A stretch of DNA of 64,000 nt, taken from positions 772,501 to 836,500 of the forward strand of contig NZ_JAHSPD010000001.1 in assembly GCF_020141465.1 (NCBI RefSeq), read 5' to 3'. The notes beneath the pieces were generated by a model. That model was given only the letters and a program-made list of their open reading frames with translations. It had not been told where the DNA came from and did not search any database. Each line of letters starts with the position of its first letter. Position 1 is the first letter of the stretch. Position numbers and translations under genes: made by a program. This DNA comes from Roseovarius carneus (GTDB lineage Bacteria > Pseudomonadota > Alphaproteobacteria > Rhodobacterales > Rhodobacteraceae). Below are positions 1-8,125 of the stretch, piece by piece.

Positions 1-329
1 CGCTCCTTGGTTCGTCTGGCGTCCCCTTGGTGCATCTCTGCGCCGCCGGTGAAGTGGGTTCTACGGTTTGCCGCTAATACCCGCAACCCCTTTTTTCCCC
101 AAACATGGGTTTTTTTCCAAAATGCCCGTTTTTGCCAATAAAACAGTTATTTAATAGGCAAATTTCTATGGAGACTTTCGCTCAGAGTAATTTTATTGCC
201 CGTATATAGCGCCTGCGTTTCCCCATATTTTGCGCCTGCCGCCGGGACAGCCGCAAGAGCCGTAGAGAATCTATGATTCCCAGCCCCTGCGCGCCGAGGA
301 TTCTTTTTCAAACGCCCAAAGATTCTCTC
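1..329. other. Gene-free left edge
   Basis: No convincing coding frame is seen here. The stretch has runs of T and C and an A/T-rich centre (about 120-210) unlike the flanking genes. A leftward promoter-like sequence is listed separately at 74-102. The rest shows nothing I can name. The nearest gene, msrQ, ends at 330 on the minus strand, and no clear hairpin terminator follows it. Confidence 0.5.
74..102 (-). promoter_or_regulatory. Candidate leftward sigma-70-type promoter, possibly of an rRNA operon leader
   Basis: On the minus strand a TTGGGG hexamer (97-102) and TATTAG (74-79) are separated by exactly 17 bp. Transcription would run left off the window. The G/C-rich sequence downstream (1-70) resembles, from memory, leaders upstream of 16S genes in roseobacters. 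That identity is only inference; the hexamers and spacing are directly visible. Confidence 0.35.
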
Positions 330-935
330 TCATGCGGCCACGCGGCTGCGCTTTGGCACCCGGCGCAGGGCCAAAAGGCCGAGAATCGCCCCCATATAGA
401 GAATCGGCTCCAGCTGAATCCCACGGGTCAGCAACAAGAAGTGCAGCCCCCCTAGAAATGCCACCACGTAGGTAAGCCGATGAAGGGTCCGCCATGTGGG
501 GCCCAGCCTGCGCACAGACCAGTTATTGGAGGTCGCAGCCAGAGGGAGCATCAGCGCAAACGCCACCATCCCCACAGTGATATACGGCCGCTTCACGATA
601 TCCGTCCATATCTGGCTCACGATACCCACATCCAGAAACAGCCAGACCAGCAGATGCAGAAACACATATATAAAGGCGAGCATTCCGAAGGTGCGTCGGA
701 ACTTCATAAAGTTCACACCCAAGAAGCGGCGCAGCGGCGTGATGCACAGACCGATAATCAAAAGCTGAAGAGCAATCTCACCCAGCGCATGTTCCAGGGC
801 CTTGATAGGCTCCCGGCCAAGCCCCCCGGTCTGCCCCTGATAGAGCAGCCAAGGAACCGGAAGCAGACACAGTATATATACTGCCCATGTCGGCACCCGC
901 CGCGCGGTGCCGTTTATAGGATCAACTGGGCTCAA
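330..935 (-). CDS. msrQ: MsrQ, heme-binding membrane subunit of the periplasmic methionine sulfoxide reductase
   Basis: A 201-residue integral membrane protein with about six hydrophobic segments, which fits the ferric-reductase-like MsrQ (YedZ) family. In characterised systems MsrQ takes electrons from the respiratory chain or a flavin reductase and passes them to MsrP, which repairs oxidised methionines in periplasmic proteins. Histidines in the membrane segments (for example in 'LHLLVW' and 'LHRLTYVV') are likely heme ligands. The start overlaps the end of msrP by 4 bp (ATGA), so the two are translationally coupled. Length is normal for the family. Confidence 0.93.
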   Translation of the reverse strand: MSPVDPINGTARRVPTWAVYILCLLPVPWLLYQGQTGGLGREPIKALEHALGEIALQLLIIGLCITPLRRFLGVNFMKFRRTFGMLAFIYVFLHLLVWLFLDVGIVSQIWTDIVKRPYITVGMVAFALMLPLAATSNNWSVRRLGPTWRTLHRLTYVVAFLGGLHFLLLTRGIQLEPILYMGAILGLLALRRVPKRSRVAA

Positions 936-1837
936 TTGAACTTCACGAGGTCCATACCCTCGTAGAGCCCGGCCACCTCATCCTCGTATCCGTTGAACAT
1001 CAATGTTGGCTGGCGCTTCGAGAATAACCCGCCGCCCACAACCCGCTCGGTCGCCTGGCTCCAGCGGCGGTGATCCACATTGGGGTTCACATTACTATAG
1101 AAGCCATATTCACGTGGGTTGGATTTGTTCCAGCTTGTCAGCGGTTGTTCATCCATGACGGTGATCCGCACGATCGACTTGATGGATTTGAACCCGTATT
1201 TCCATGGCACCACCAGACGCAGAGGCGCGCCGTTCTGATTGGGGATGTCTTTGCCGTAAATCCCTGTCGCCATAATAGTGAGCGGATGCACCGCCTCATC
1301 CATGCGCAGCCCTTCGACATAGGGCCAGTCCAGAACAGGGCTTGAGACACCCGGCATTTCCTCAGGCCGCAAGAGCGTCTCGAACGCCACATACTTACCG
1401 CCGCTCTGAACCCCCGCCATTTCCAAAAGATCGCGCAGCTCAAAACCGTTCCACGGGATCACCATCGACCACGCCTCGACACAGCGGAAGCGGTAGATGC
1501 GCTCCTCAATGCTCATCTGGGCCATGATATCCTCAAACGCATATGCGCCGGGGCGATCCACCATGCCGTCGATCTGCACCGACCACGGCTCGGTCGTCAG
1601 CATATGAGCATTGCGGGCGGGATCTTCCTTGCCCGTGCCGAACTCATAGAAATTGTTATAGCCAGTGATGTCGTCCCAAGCGCTTGGCTCCAAAACGTCA
1701 CCTTGGGCCTGCGCGGCACCGGTCATCCCCACAAGGCCAAGCCCCGCCACACCCGCCATCAGCTGACGGCGGTTCATATAAACACCCTCTGGCGTCACGT
1801 CATTTTCAGTCAGGGTGTTTTTCCAGCGGTAGGCCAT
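932..1837 (-). CDS. msrP: MsrP, molybdopterin-dependent periplasmic protein-methionine-sulfoxide reductase
   Basis: A 301-residue protein of the sulfite-oxidase-like YedY/MsrP family. It begins with a twin-arginine export signal ('MNRRQLMAG' at residues 21-29, then a hydrophobic stretch ending 'AAQAQG'), so it is exported folded with its molybdenum cofactor. C119 in 'YRFRCVEAW' matches the family's Mo-ligating cysteine. It reduces methionine sulfoxide in periplasmic proteins using electrons from MsrQ, encoded immediately downstream. A GGAGA ribosome site lies 6 nt before ATG 1837. Confidence 0.95.
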   Translation of the reverse strand: MAYRWKNTLTENDVTPEGVYMNRRQLMAGVAGLGLVGMTGAAQAQGDVLEPSAWDDITGYNNFYEFGTGKEDPARNAHMLTTEPWSVQIDGMVDRPGAYAFEDIMAQMSIEERIYRFRCVEAWSMVIPWNGFELRDLLEMAGVQSGGKYVAFETLLRPEEMPGVSSPVLDWPYVEGLRMDEAVHPLTIMATGIYGKDIPNQNGAPLRLVVPWKYGFKSIKSIVRITVMDEQPLTSWNKSNPREYGFYSNVNPNVDHRRWSQATERVVGGGLFSKRQPTLMFNGYEDEVAGLYEGMDLVKFN

Positions 1838-1908
1838 ATGTCTCTCCGGGTTAAGATGCGTCTTGTTGCCTTAAGAGATGCGCACCTGATCCGTCAAAAC
1901 AAGCAGCC

Positions 1909-3402
1909 TCACGAAGCTGTGCCCGCGTTGTAACTTGGCCGGATCTGGTTGAGCGGGATCGATGTGCCATCCGCCTGCACGATCCGCACATGCCGCCTGC
2001 GCATTTCACGCGGCTCGCCCACACCAACGGAATGCGCGATCATCTCAAGCTCTTTGGTCACCGCTTTGGCATAAAGGGCGACTTTCTTGAACTTATCCTC
2101 AACCACCAAACCCTTCTGAAACCGGGGATCATGCGTGGTGATGCCCGTCGGACAGGTGTTCTTGTTGCACTTGAGCGCCTGAATACAGCCAAGCGAGAAC
2201 ATGAACCCCCGCGCCGAGGTCACGAAATCCGCCCCTGCACAAATCGCCCAGGCCACGTCACCGGGATTAACGAGCTTGCCACTTGCCACAATGCGGATGC
2301 GCTCCTTCAGCCCGGCTCGGTCGCGCAAATCCACCATCCGCACCAATGCATCGCGAATTGACAGACCCACCAGATCCATCAAAGGCATGGGTGCCGCACC
2401 CGTGCCACCCTCGCCGCCATCCACGGTGATGAAATCCGGGGCCGAGGCTGCACCGCGCGCTTTGATCTGCTCAAACAGCGGTGCCCACGCTTCGGTCGCG
2501 CCAACCACAACCTTGATCCCCACGGGCTTGCCGGTCACCTCGCGCACCCGCGCAATCATATCGAGAAGACCGCCAAAATCCTCCACCTCCGCATGGCGGT
2601 TGGGCGACAGGCTGTCGGCCCCCTTCGCGATCCCGCGAATGTGCGCGATCTCATCCGTGATCTTTTCAGCGGGAAGGATGCCGCCTTTGCCCGGCTTGGC
2701 TCCTTGGGCGAGCTTTATCTCGAACATCCGCAGGGTGGGATGCGCAGCCACCTCGTGCAGCTTCTCGTCATTCAAATGCCCGTCCGCGTTGCGCACACCG
2801 TATTTCGCCGTGCCGATCTGAAAGACAAGGTCGCACCCACCCGAAAGGTGATAGGGCGAAAGGCCCCCCTCCCCGGTGTTGAGCCATACACCCGCCTCAG
2901 CCGCACCCCGGCTGAGCGCCTCAACGGCGGGGCGCGAAATGGCACCAAAGCTCATCCCGGATATGTTGAAGATTGAGCGCGCCTCAAAAGGATGCCGGCA
3001 CTGCGGGCCAATCACCATCGGGTCAGTCAACGCCGCCTGACTGTCCAAAGGCGGAAAGGCCGCGGGCACGAAAATCGGCGTACCAGCCAATGTGATGTTG
3101 CGGGTGGACCCAAACGCCACCGTGTTGCCCGCGCCGCTGGCGGCATGGTTGACCCAATCGCGCTGCGCCCGGTTGAAGGGCAGTTCCTCGCGGTCCATCG
3201 CAAAGAAATACTGCCGGAAAAATTCACCCAAGCCGCTAAAGAGCTTCCGAAACCGCCCAATCACAGGATAGTTCCGTCGGATCGCATCCTCAGTCTGCAT
3301 CTTGTCGAAAACAAAGATCACCACAACCGCCAGAGCGATCACCCCAAGCAAAAAGACAAAGCCCAGCGCAAGGCCCTCTAAGGCCGCCATCGCAAAATCC
3401 AT
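1909..3402 (-). CDS. Membrane-anchored FMN-binding glutamate synthase-like protein
   Basis: About 497 residues. One N-terminal transmembrane helix (about residues 8-33) is followed by a domain of the GltS central/FMN-binding type (TIM barrel), with the characteristic 'GGEGGTGAAP' FMN/glutamate loop and a cysteine cluster 'CNKNTCPTGI' near the C-terminus as in the 3Fe-4S region of glutamate synthases. The glutaminase domain of true GltB is missing, so this is the stand-alone family whose substrate is not settled. The start at 3402 is preceded by AGGAG at good spacing; an upstream in-frame start at 3459 has no such site. It lies upstream of msrPQ in the same orientation. Confidence 0.88.
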   Translation of the reverse strand: MDFAMAALEGLALGFVFLLGVIALAVVVIFVFDKMQTEDAIRRNYPVIGRFRKLFSGLGEFFRQYFFAMDREELPFNRAQRDWVNHAASGAGNTVAFGSTRNITLAGTPIFVPAAFPPLDSQAALTDPMVIGPQCRHPFEARSIFNISGMSFGAISRPAVEALSRGAAEAGVWLNTGEGGLSPYHLSGGCDLVFQIGTAKYGVRNADGHLNDEKLHEVAAHPTLRMFEIKLAQGAKPGKGGILPAEKITDEIAHIRGIAKGADSLSPNRHAEVEDFGGLLDMIARVREVTGKPVGIKVVVGATEAWAPLFEQIKARGAASAPDFITVDGGEGGTGAAPMPLMDLVGLSIRDALVRMVDLRDRAGLKERIRIVASGKLVNPGDVAWAICAGADFVTSARGFMFSLGCIQALKCNKNTCPTGITTHDPRFQKGLVVEDKFKKVALYAKAVTKELEMIAHSVGVGEPREMRRRHVRIVQADGTSIPLNQIRPSYNAGTAS

Positions 3403-3679
3403 GGATACCGCTCCTATGTTTACAGCGCTGCGACGATGCGCCGGATCATGGCCTGCCACAAGACATCACAGCCCGATCAAGCGCTAGATTGCTACAGCTT
3501 CCAGTGCTCAGATCACAAGGTGTTTACTGGAAAAGCTCAAAACGTCAGGCTTAGGCCGAATGGGATTTGCGTCAACAGCGATAGGCGGAAAACCCCTGTG
3601 AACCAAAGTGATCCGCTGCGCGTAAGATTGTCGATGCCACAGACGGCATCAGATATTATTCTTCAAATGGGAGAAACAC

Positions 3680-4159
3680 ATGTTTCGTAGAACTTATCTC
3701 GCACTGACAGCAGCAACTGTTCTGGCCGGCACATCCGCCTTCGCCATGGACAAGAAAGACATTGTTGACACAGCCGTTGCAGCGGGCTCCTTCGAGACCC
3801 TCGTCGCCGCCGTTGGCGCCGCCGGTCTGGTCGATACGCTGAAAAGCGAAGGCCCGTTCACAGTCTTCGCCCCAACCGATGAGGCGTTCGCAGCCCTACC
3901 CGAAGGCACGGTTGAATCGCTGCTCCTGCCCGAAAACAAAGATCAACTGGTCTCGATCCTGACCTACCATGTTGTGCCCGGCAAAGTGATGTCCACTGAC
4001 CTGACCAACGGCATGGAAGCAGCCACTGTTCAAGGCGCGAACGTGACCATCATGACCGAAGGCGGCGTGACCGTGAATGGTGCGAACGTCACAACGGCGG
4101 ATGTGGAAACATCCAATGGCGTGATCCACATCATCGACGCCGTGATCCTGCCCGAGTAA
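3680..4159 (+). CDS. Secreted fasciclin (FAS1) domain protein
   Basis: A 159-residue protein with a Sec signal peptide (residues 1-22, ending 'AGTSAFA') and one FAS1 domain. Typical FAS1 motifs are visible: '[15 protein letters not shown]' (H1) and '[13 protein letters not shown]' (H2). Such small periplasmic or secreted FAS1 proteins are linked to adhesion and surface assembly, but specific roles are mostly unknown. A GGGAG ribosome site precedes ATG 3680 and a hairpin terminator follows, so it is a single-gene unit. Confidence 0.93.
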   Translation: MFRRTYLALTAATVLAGTSAFAMDKKDIVDTAVAAGSFETLVAAVGAAGLVDTLKSEGPFTVFAPTDEAFAALPEGTVESLLLPENKDQLVSILTYHVVPGKVMSTDLTNGMEAATVQGANVTIMTEGGVTVNGANVTTADVETSNGVIHIIDAVILPE

Positions 4160-4180
4160 GTCACTCTGGTCTGAACGATG

Positions 4181-4213
4181 AAAGGCGGGGCGTATCAAAC
4201 GCCCCGCCTTTTT
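4181..4213 (+). terminator. Rho-independent terminator of the fasciclin gene
   Basis: AAAGGCGGGGCG and CGCCCCGCCTTT form a near-perfect stem around a short loop (TATCAAA), followed by a T-run. It lies 22 nt after the fasciclin stop codon. Confidence 0.9.
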
Positions 4214-4321
4214 CATGTCTATACTCTATGGTGGCTCAAGTGTTTGGCCGTGAACGTCAGGCTCTCACTCAAGGCGAAACCCGCGAAACCGTCATACGCC
4301 GCGTGCGTTTCGCGAAACGCT

Positions 4322-5005
4322 TTAGCGTTTGTGGATCACCGCCACCTGATCCTTGCGGTGTTTTTGGTATTTCACCGGATGCACGATACAAGCCGAAATC
4401 TCGGGGATCAGTGCGTTGAACCCTTCGGCAATCGCAGAATCCGTATGTGAAAACTGCCGCTCATCAATGAACGACCGCAAAAGGGCCGCCGTCTTGGTGA
4501 TACCCTTGACCTCGTAAGGGGGCGGCTGCCAGCGTAAATCCTCAATCACATAAAGCCCGCCGGATTTCAGACGCGGGAAAATCTCCAGAAACGCGTTTTG
4601 CTGGTGATGGCTCGCATGGCTCGCATCATCAATCACGATGTCTGGCGCGGGCATGGAGGCCGCAGCCGCCGCTACCTCATCACGACTGTCCATATCGCAG
4701 CGGTGAAAGCTGAACCGCTCATGCTCAAACCATGAAAAATCCGACACATCCAAGCCCATGATCTGGGCCTTGGGAAAATACTCCAGCCACATGCGGATCG
4801 ACGGCAGATCGGTCGTCTTGCGGTCCTTGTCCACACCATGTTCCGGGCCACCAATCAGCAATCCCATCTCAAGAAAATTGATCTTCCGCTGCCGATAGGG
4901 GTGGAAGAGCATGTGGTAAAGCTCGGTATAGCGGTGCTTGGTTGAGCCTTTATCCGATCCGTATTGATCAGCCAGATCAGTCAGATTAATCGCACTCTTG
5001 CTCAT
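4322..5005 (-). CDS. Class I SAM-dependent methyltransferase
   Basis: A 227-residue protein of the small-molecule or sugar O-methyltransferase type: N-terminal 'YGSDKGSTKHRYTELY', a glycine-poor SAM loop ('FLEMGLLIGG'), an acidic strand end 'IMGLDVSDF', and the 'IVIDDASHASHHQQ' motif often seen in macrocin-O-methyltransferase-like enzymes. ATG 5005 was chosen because AAGGA lies 9 nt upstream; GTG 5032 or ATG 5029 are alternatives that would overlap the upstream gene's stop. It follows a glycosyltransferase gene, which suggests it methylates a surface sugar (inference). Confidence 0.8.
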   Translation of the reverse strand: MSKSAINLTDLADQYGSDKGSTKHRYTELYHMLFHPYRQRKINFLEMGLLIGGPEHGVDKDRKTTDLPSIRMWLEYFPKAQIMGLDVSDFSWFEHERFSFHRCDMDSRDEVAAAAASMPAPDIVIDDASHASHHQQNAFLEIFPRLKSGGLYVIEDLRWQPPPYEVKGITKTAALLRSFIDERQFSHTDSAIAEGFNALIPEISACIVHPVKYQKHRKDQVAVIHKR

Positions 5006-5028
5006 CTTGGTGGGTCCTTGATCCAGCA

Positions 5029-5883
5029 TCACTCAACAGCCTCTTTGTCTTTCTTGGAAATCACCGGCGCGGCTGTGGGGTCAATCCCGTGCTTTTCGCA
5101 AAGCGCATGAATAAGCCCCCCCTCATCCGGCTGGCCATCAGGCCGGCTGGCAAGAAATTCGCGGATACGCCGTCCATAAAGATGGATAGAGGTGGTGTTC
5201 TCGGTCAACTGCGCCTCGGCCGAGGCGCGACGCCCCGCCTTGACCATCCGGCGGCGCATCTCGAACGGGATGGGATAGAGCACCTCGCGCGGGAAGGCAT
5301 ACTTATCCTCTCCGGTTTTCTGCAACCACGCCGTCACGGCATGCGGCCCCCAAACGCCCCAGGGCAGTTCGCTCACATGCACCGGCGTGCCCGCATCAGC
5401 CTGCGCTTGAAGCTTGGTGCGCGCGCCGTCGGAATACCAAAACGGAATGCCAAACTCATCGCCGCTCATCTCCAGGAGACCGGCGAGCGCCTCACTTTCC
5501 GGCGGCAGCCCGAGAACACCACCGTTGATATGATGATTGCTTTCCCAGCCGAAGTAATGCCCGGTCTCCGTCTCGAACGGCTTCATGCAGTAGGCGTCCG
5601 TATCGGCCCAGATCACCCGCTCGGATTTGGTCAGCAGGTGATAGCGGAACACATCGGAGAAAAGAGCAAGGCTCCCCGTGCGGCCATGGGATATGAAATT
5701 GTCGCGCTCAAGGATCACATCCCCATGCAGGACCGTCACCCCCTCAGGCACGTTCGCCACCGGGCCGTAATGATAAAGCGTCACCTCATGGCCCGCATCG
5801 AGGAAGGATTGGGCGCAGAGCTGTTCGACATAGCTTAGCGGGCCTTCGACCCACAGCATGGCGATTGGATAGAGTTTACTCAT
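5029..5883 (-). CDS. Galactosyltransferase-like glycosyltransferase (DXD-containing)
   Basis: A 284-residue protein with a fold and motif order like the glycosyltransferase 'sugar-binding region containing DXD' families (GT32-like): N-terminal strand 'YPIAMLWVEG', then 'LFSDVFRYHLL' and the metal-binding 'VIWADTDAYCMKPF', then 'GGVLGLPPES'. No membrane segment or signal is visible, so it probably acts on the cytoplasmic face. ATG 5883 has a GGGAG site; the longer in-frame extension upstream lacks one. It directly precedes the methyltransferase and is probably co-transcribed with it. Donor and acceptor are unknown. Confidence 0.78.
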   Translation of the reverse strand: MSKLYPIAMLWVEGPLSYVEQLCAQSFLDAGHEVTLYHYGPVANVPEGVTVLHGDVILERDNFISHGRTGSLALFSDVFRYHLLTKSERVIWADTDAYCMKPFETETGHYFGWESNHHINGGVLGLPPESEALAGLLEMSGDEFGIPFWYSDGARTKLQAQADAGTPVHVSELPWGVWGPHAVTAWLQKTGEDKYAFPREVLYPIPFEMRRRMVKAGRRASAEAQLTENTTSIHLYGRRIREFLASRPDGQPDEGGLIHALCEKHGIDPTAAPVISKKDKEAVE

Positions 5884-6103
5884 GACTGGGACTGCTCCCC
5901 CCGTATATGCCCTCAACACGCGCGCGCCCGTTTTCGGGTCTCTGCTGCGAGATATGATAGCCAAAGCCACTCCACCGCGCAATCGCGCAGAGGAATGCGC
6001 CGCAGGATCACGCCCCAAGCGGTGCATTTTCGACATAAAGGCGATTCACGTAGGTGGTAAAAACCGCTAGTCTGGCCAAAATCCCTTGCACAAGCAGACA
6101 GCC

Positions 6104-7195
6104 ATGCGCCTCACGCCCCTTTCCTTCTGCGTCCTGCCCTCCCGCATGACACTACGCAACACGCCCGGCGGGTATGATGATTGGGACAGCGCCGCGCAGC
6201 AGGCCTTTGACGCCAACACCCTCTTTCACGATGTGTTTGCCTCCGAAGAGCCGGGCAAAATCTATGCCGTGGGGCCACCCCTCAAACGTGCGTTCCGAAC
6301 CCTCCTGAAGGCCGCCGATCTGCGCATCGACGGGGTGCCCGCCAAGATGAATGAAATCAGCCAATCGCAACGCGCCTGCGTGGTTGAGATCACAGCGCCC
6401 GTGGACACAGCAAAGGTGTTGGAGATATCGCACCCTTCCATGGCCACGCGGATCGCGGTCAGCCCCTCGGCCCTGGCCCAATACAAAGGCGCGCGGGCAA
6501 TGTTCACGCTCAGCCGGAACAACACGCTGGACTGGGTGCGCGACTGGGCGCACTTTCATGTCGACACCCAAGGCGTGGATGCAATTGTGCTCTTTGACAA
6601 TGCCTCCGACGCTTACGGCGCGGATGCCCTTCTGGAGGTGCTGGCCGGGATCGACGGGCTCAAAACCTTCGACGTGATCCCCGCCCCGTTTCAATACGGC
6701 CCCGTGGGTGATGGGCGCGAGCGGACTTCCGTGCGCTATCTGCAATTCGGGCTTTTCGAGATCATCCGCCTGCGGTTTTTGGGTCAGGCTTACGGCGCGC
6801 TCAACATGGATATCGATGAGATGGCCTACGGGCCGGACGGCTTCACTGTGTTTGACGCGGCCAAGCAAAGCGACGAGGGGTTTCTCACCCTTCCCGGTGG
6901 CTGGCGCTACCCAGCCCCCGGCGCGCCGCCAACCCATGCGGCCCATGTTTTGCGCGCCACAGACGATGCGGAAATGTACCCCAAATGGTGCATCGACCCC
7001 GCGGGGCCCCAAAAAGACAAAAGCTGGCGCACCCACGGGATCAAAAAACTCCCTGATCAACTGCAAGACGGCTTTGGCTTTTTCCACTGCCGGATGATCT
7101 CGGAAAGCTGGCATTACGACCGTTCGGAATATACCGACCTCACGCTTGAGACCGATCCATTGGCGCAGAGCCTTCTGGGCCCCCGCGCGGATTAA
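6104..7195 (+). CDS. Probable GT2/GT92-like glycosyltransferase
   Basis: About 363 residues. The first ~130 residues are unrecognised. From about residue 140 it has the layout shared with other glycosyltransferases in this window: a 'FTLSRNNTLDWVRDWAHFHV' strand-helix, 'AIVLFDNASD', then 'LNMDIDEMAY' as the likely metal-binding acidic motif. ATG 6104 is taken as the start; TTG 6086 is also possible and neither has a strong ribosome site. Its 3' end overlaps the convergent sulfotransferase gene by 4 bp. Assignment to the superfamily is from motifs; specificity is unknown. Confidence 0.65.
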   Translation: MRLTPLSFCVLPSRMTLRNTPGGYDDWDSAAQQAFDANTLFHDVFASEEPGKIYAVGPPLKRAFRTLLKAADLRIDGVPAKMNEISQSQRACVVEITAPVDTAKVLEISHPSMATRIAVSPSALAQYKGARAMFTLSRNNTLDWVRDWAHFHVDTQGVDAIVLFDNASDAYGADALLEVLAGIDGLKTFDVIPAPFQYGPVGDGRERTSVRYLQFGLFEIIRLRFLGQAYGALNMDIDEMAYGPDGFTVFDAAKQSDEGFLTLPGGWRYPAPGAPPTHAAHVLRATDDAEMYPKWCIDPAGPQKDKSWRTHGIKKLPDQLQDGFGFFHCRMISESWHYDRSEYTDLTLETDPLAQSLLGPRAD

Positions 7196-8121
7196 GGCGC
7201 GAGAAACGTCACCTTCTTGCGCATCCTAATCTCGCGGCAGTCGCGCTCATATAGCCGGCCAAGATGCGCCCGCTCGGCGACGCTCCACGGATCATAGCCG
7301 GGATACTGATTCCCCCGCGGGTACCGCTCCTGAATTTCCACCCGGTGCTCCAAAGCCTTATCCGCGCCAAACCTGTCGATCTGCATCAGGATTTCCTGCA
7401 CCGCCTTGTGACTGGCCGATGGCCGCCCCCGTTTGCGTTTGGGCTCAACCAGCGCGCCCGTATCAATATCCGGCCCCACCAAATTGCCGATGATCTCACC
7501 GGACAGGTGGCGAAAATCCTCATGCCGCCAGACAGTCAGCTGCGCGTCCGGGAAACACGAAATCACCAGATCAATGAACCCTGTCCAACTGGGTAGGGTT
7601 GAGAGCACCGCGCGCTTCATCTGCGCCTCGGGAAACACATTCTCCCCCTTGGCCGAGCGCAGAAACTCCACAAAGGTCGAGGCGAAGAAATCACCGTATT
7701 CACGGATCGCCAGATGTACCTCCGTTACGGGATAGGGGATGTTCTGGGCAAAAATCGGAATGAGCGTGTCGCGGCGGTTATACAAATCGCCCGACCGCAC
7801 ACAATGCCCACTATGGCCCGGCATGTTCTCATCCGAGATCACGATCCGCTCACCCGGCCCCGCACCGATCTTGTCAAAAAATTTCGCAGACATCTTGGCA
7901 AGCTTTTCATCCGGCACCTTGGTGCGGTAATTCAGGCCCAGCTTTTCATAACCATTCAGCTGCGTGGGAAAGGTGTATTCCTTGCGCGTGTCACGGTGAT
8001 GGACGTAATGCACGCCGCTTTTGCGCATCCTCCCCGCGTTGCGCTGAAGGATTGCCTGCACATAGCTCGTGGCGGTTTTGTGCACGCCACCATGCACCAC
8101 CACATAAGGGTCCTGGCCCAT
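7192..8121 (-). CDS. Sulfotransferase-fold protein
   Basis: A 309-residue protein whose N-terminus 'VVHGGVHKTATSYVQ' matches the PAPS 5'-phosphosulfate-binding loop of sulfotransferases (GxxKxxTS type). 'LAIREYGDFFAS' fits the 3'-phosphate-binding strand and helix. Members transfer sulfate from PAPS to sugars or other acceptors. It starts 4 nt after the hydrolase-glycosyltransferase fusion gene and is surely co-transcribed with it, which suggests a glycan acceptor (inference). The C-terminus is highly basic. Confidence 0.75.
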   Translation of the reverse strand: MGQDPYVVVHGGVHKTATSYVQAILQRNAGRMRKSGVHYVHHRDTRKEYTFPTQLNGYEKLGLNYRTKVPDEKLAKMSAKFFDKIGAGPGERIVISDENMPGHSGHCVRSGDLYNRRDTLIPIFAQNIPYPVTEVHLAIREYGDFFASTFVEFLRSAKGENVFPEAQMKRAVLSTLPSWTGFIDLVISCFPDAQLTVWRHEDFRHLSGEIIGNLVGPDIDTGALVEPKRKRGRPSASHKAVQEILMQIDRFGADKALEHRVEIQERYPRGNQYPGYDPWSVAERAHLGRLYERDCREIRMRKKVTFLAP

Positions 8122-8125
8122 GTGC

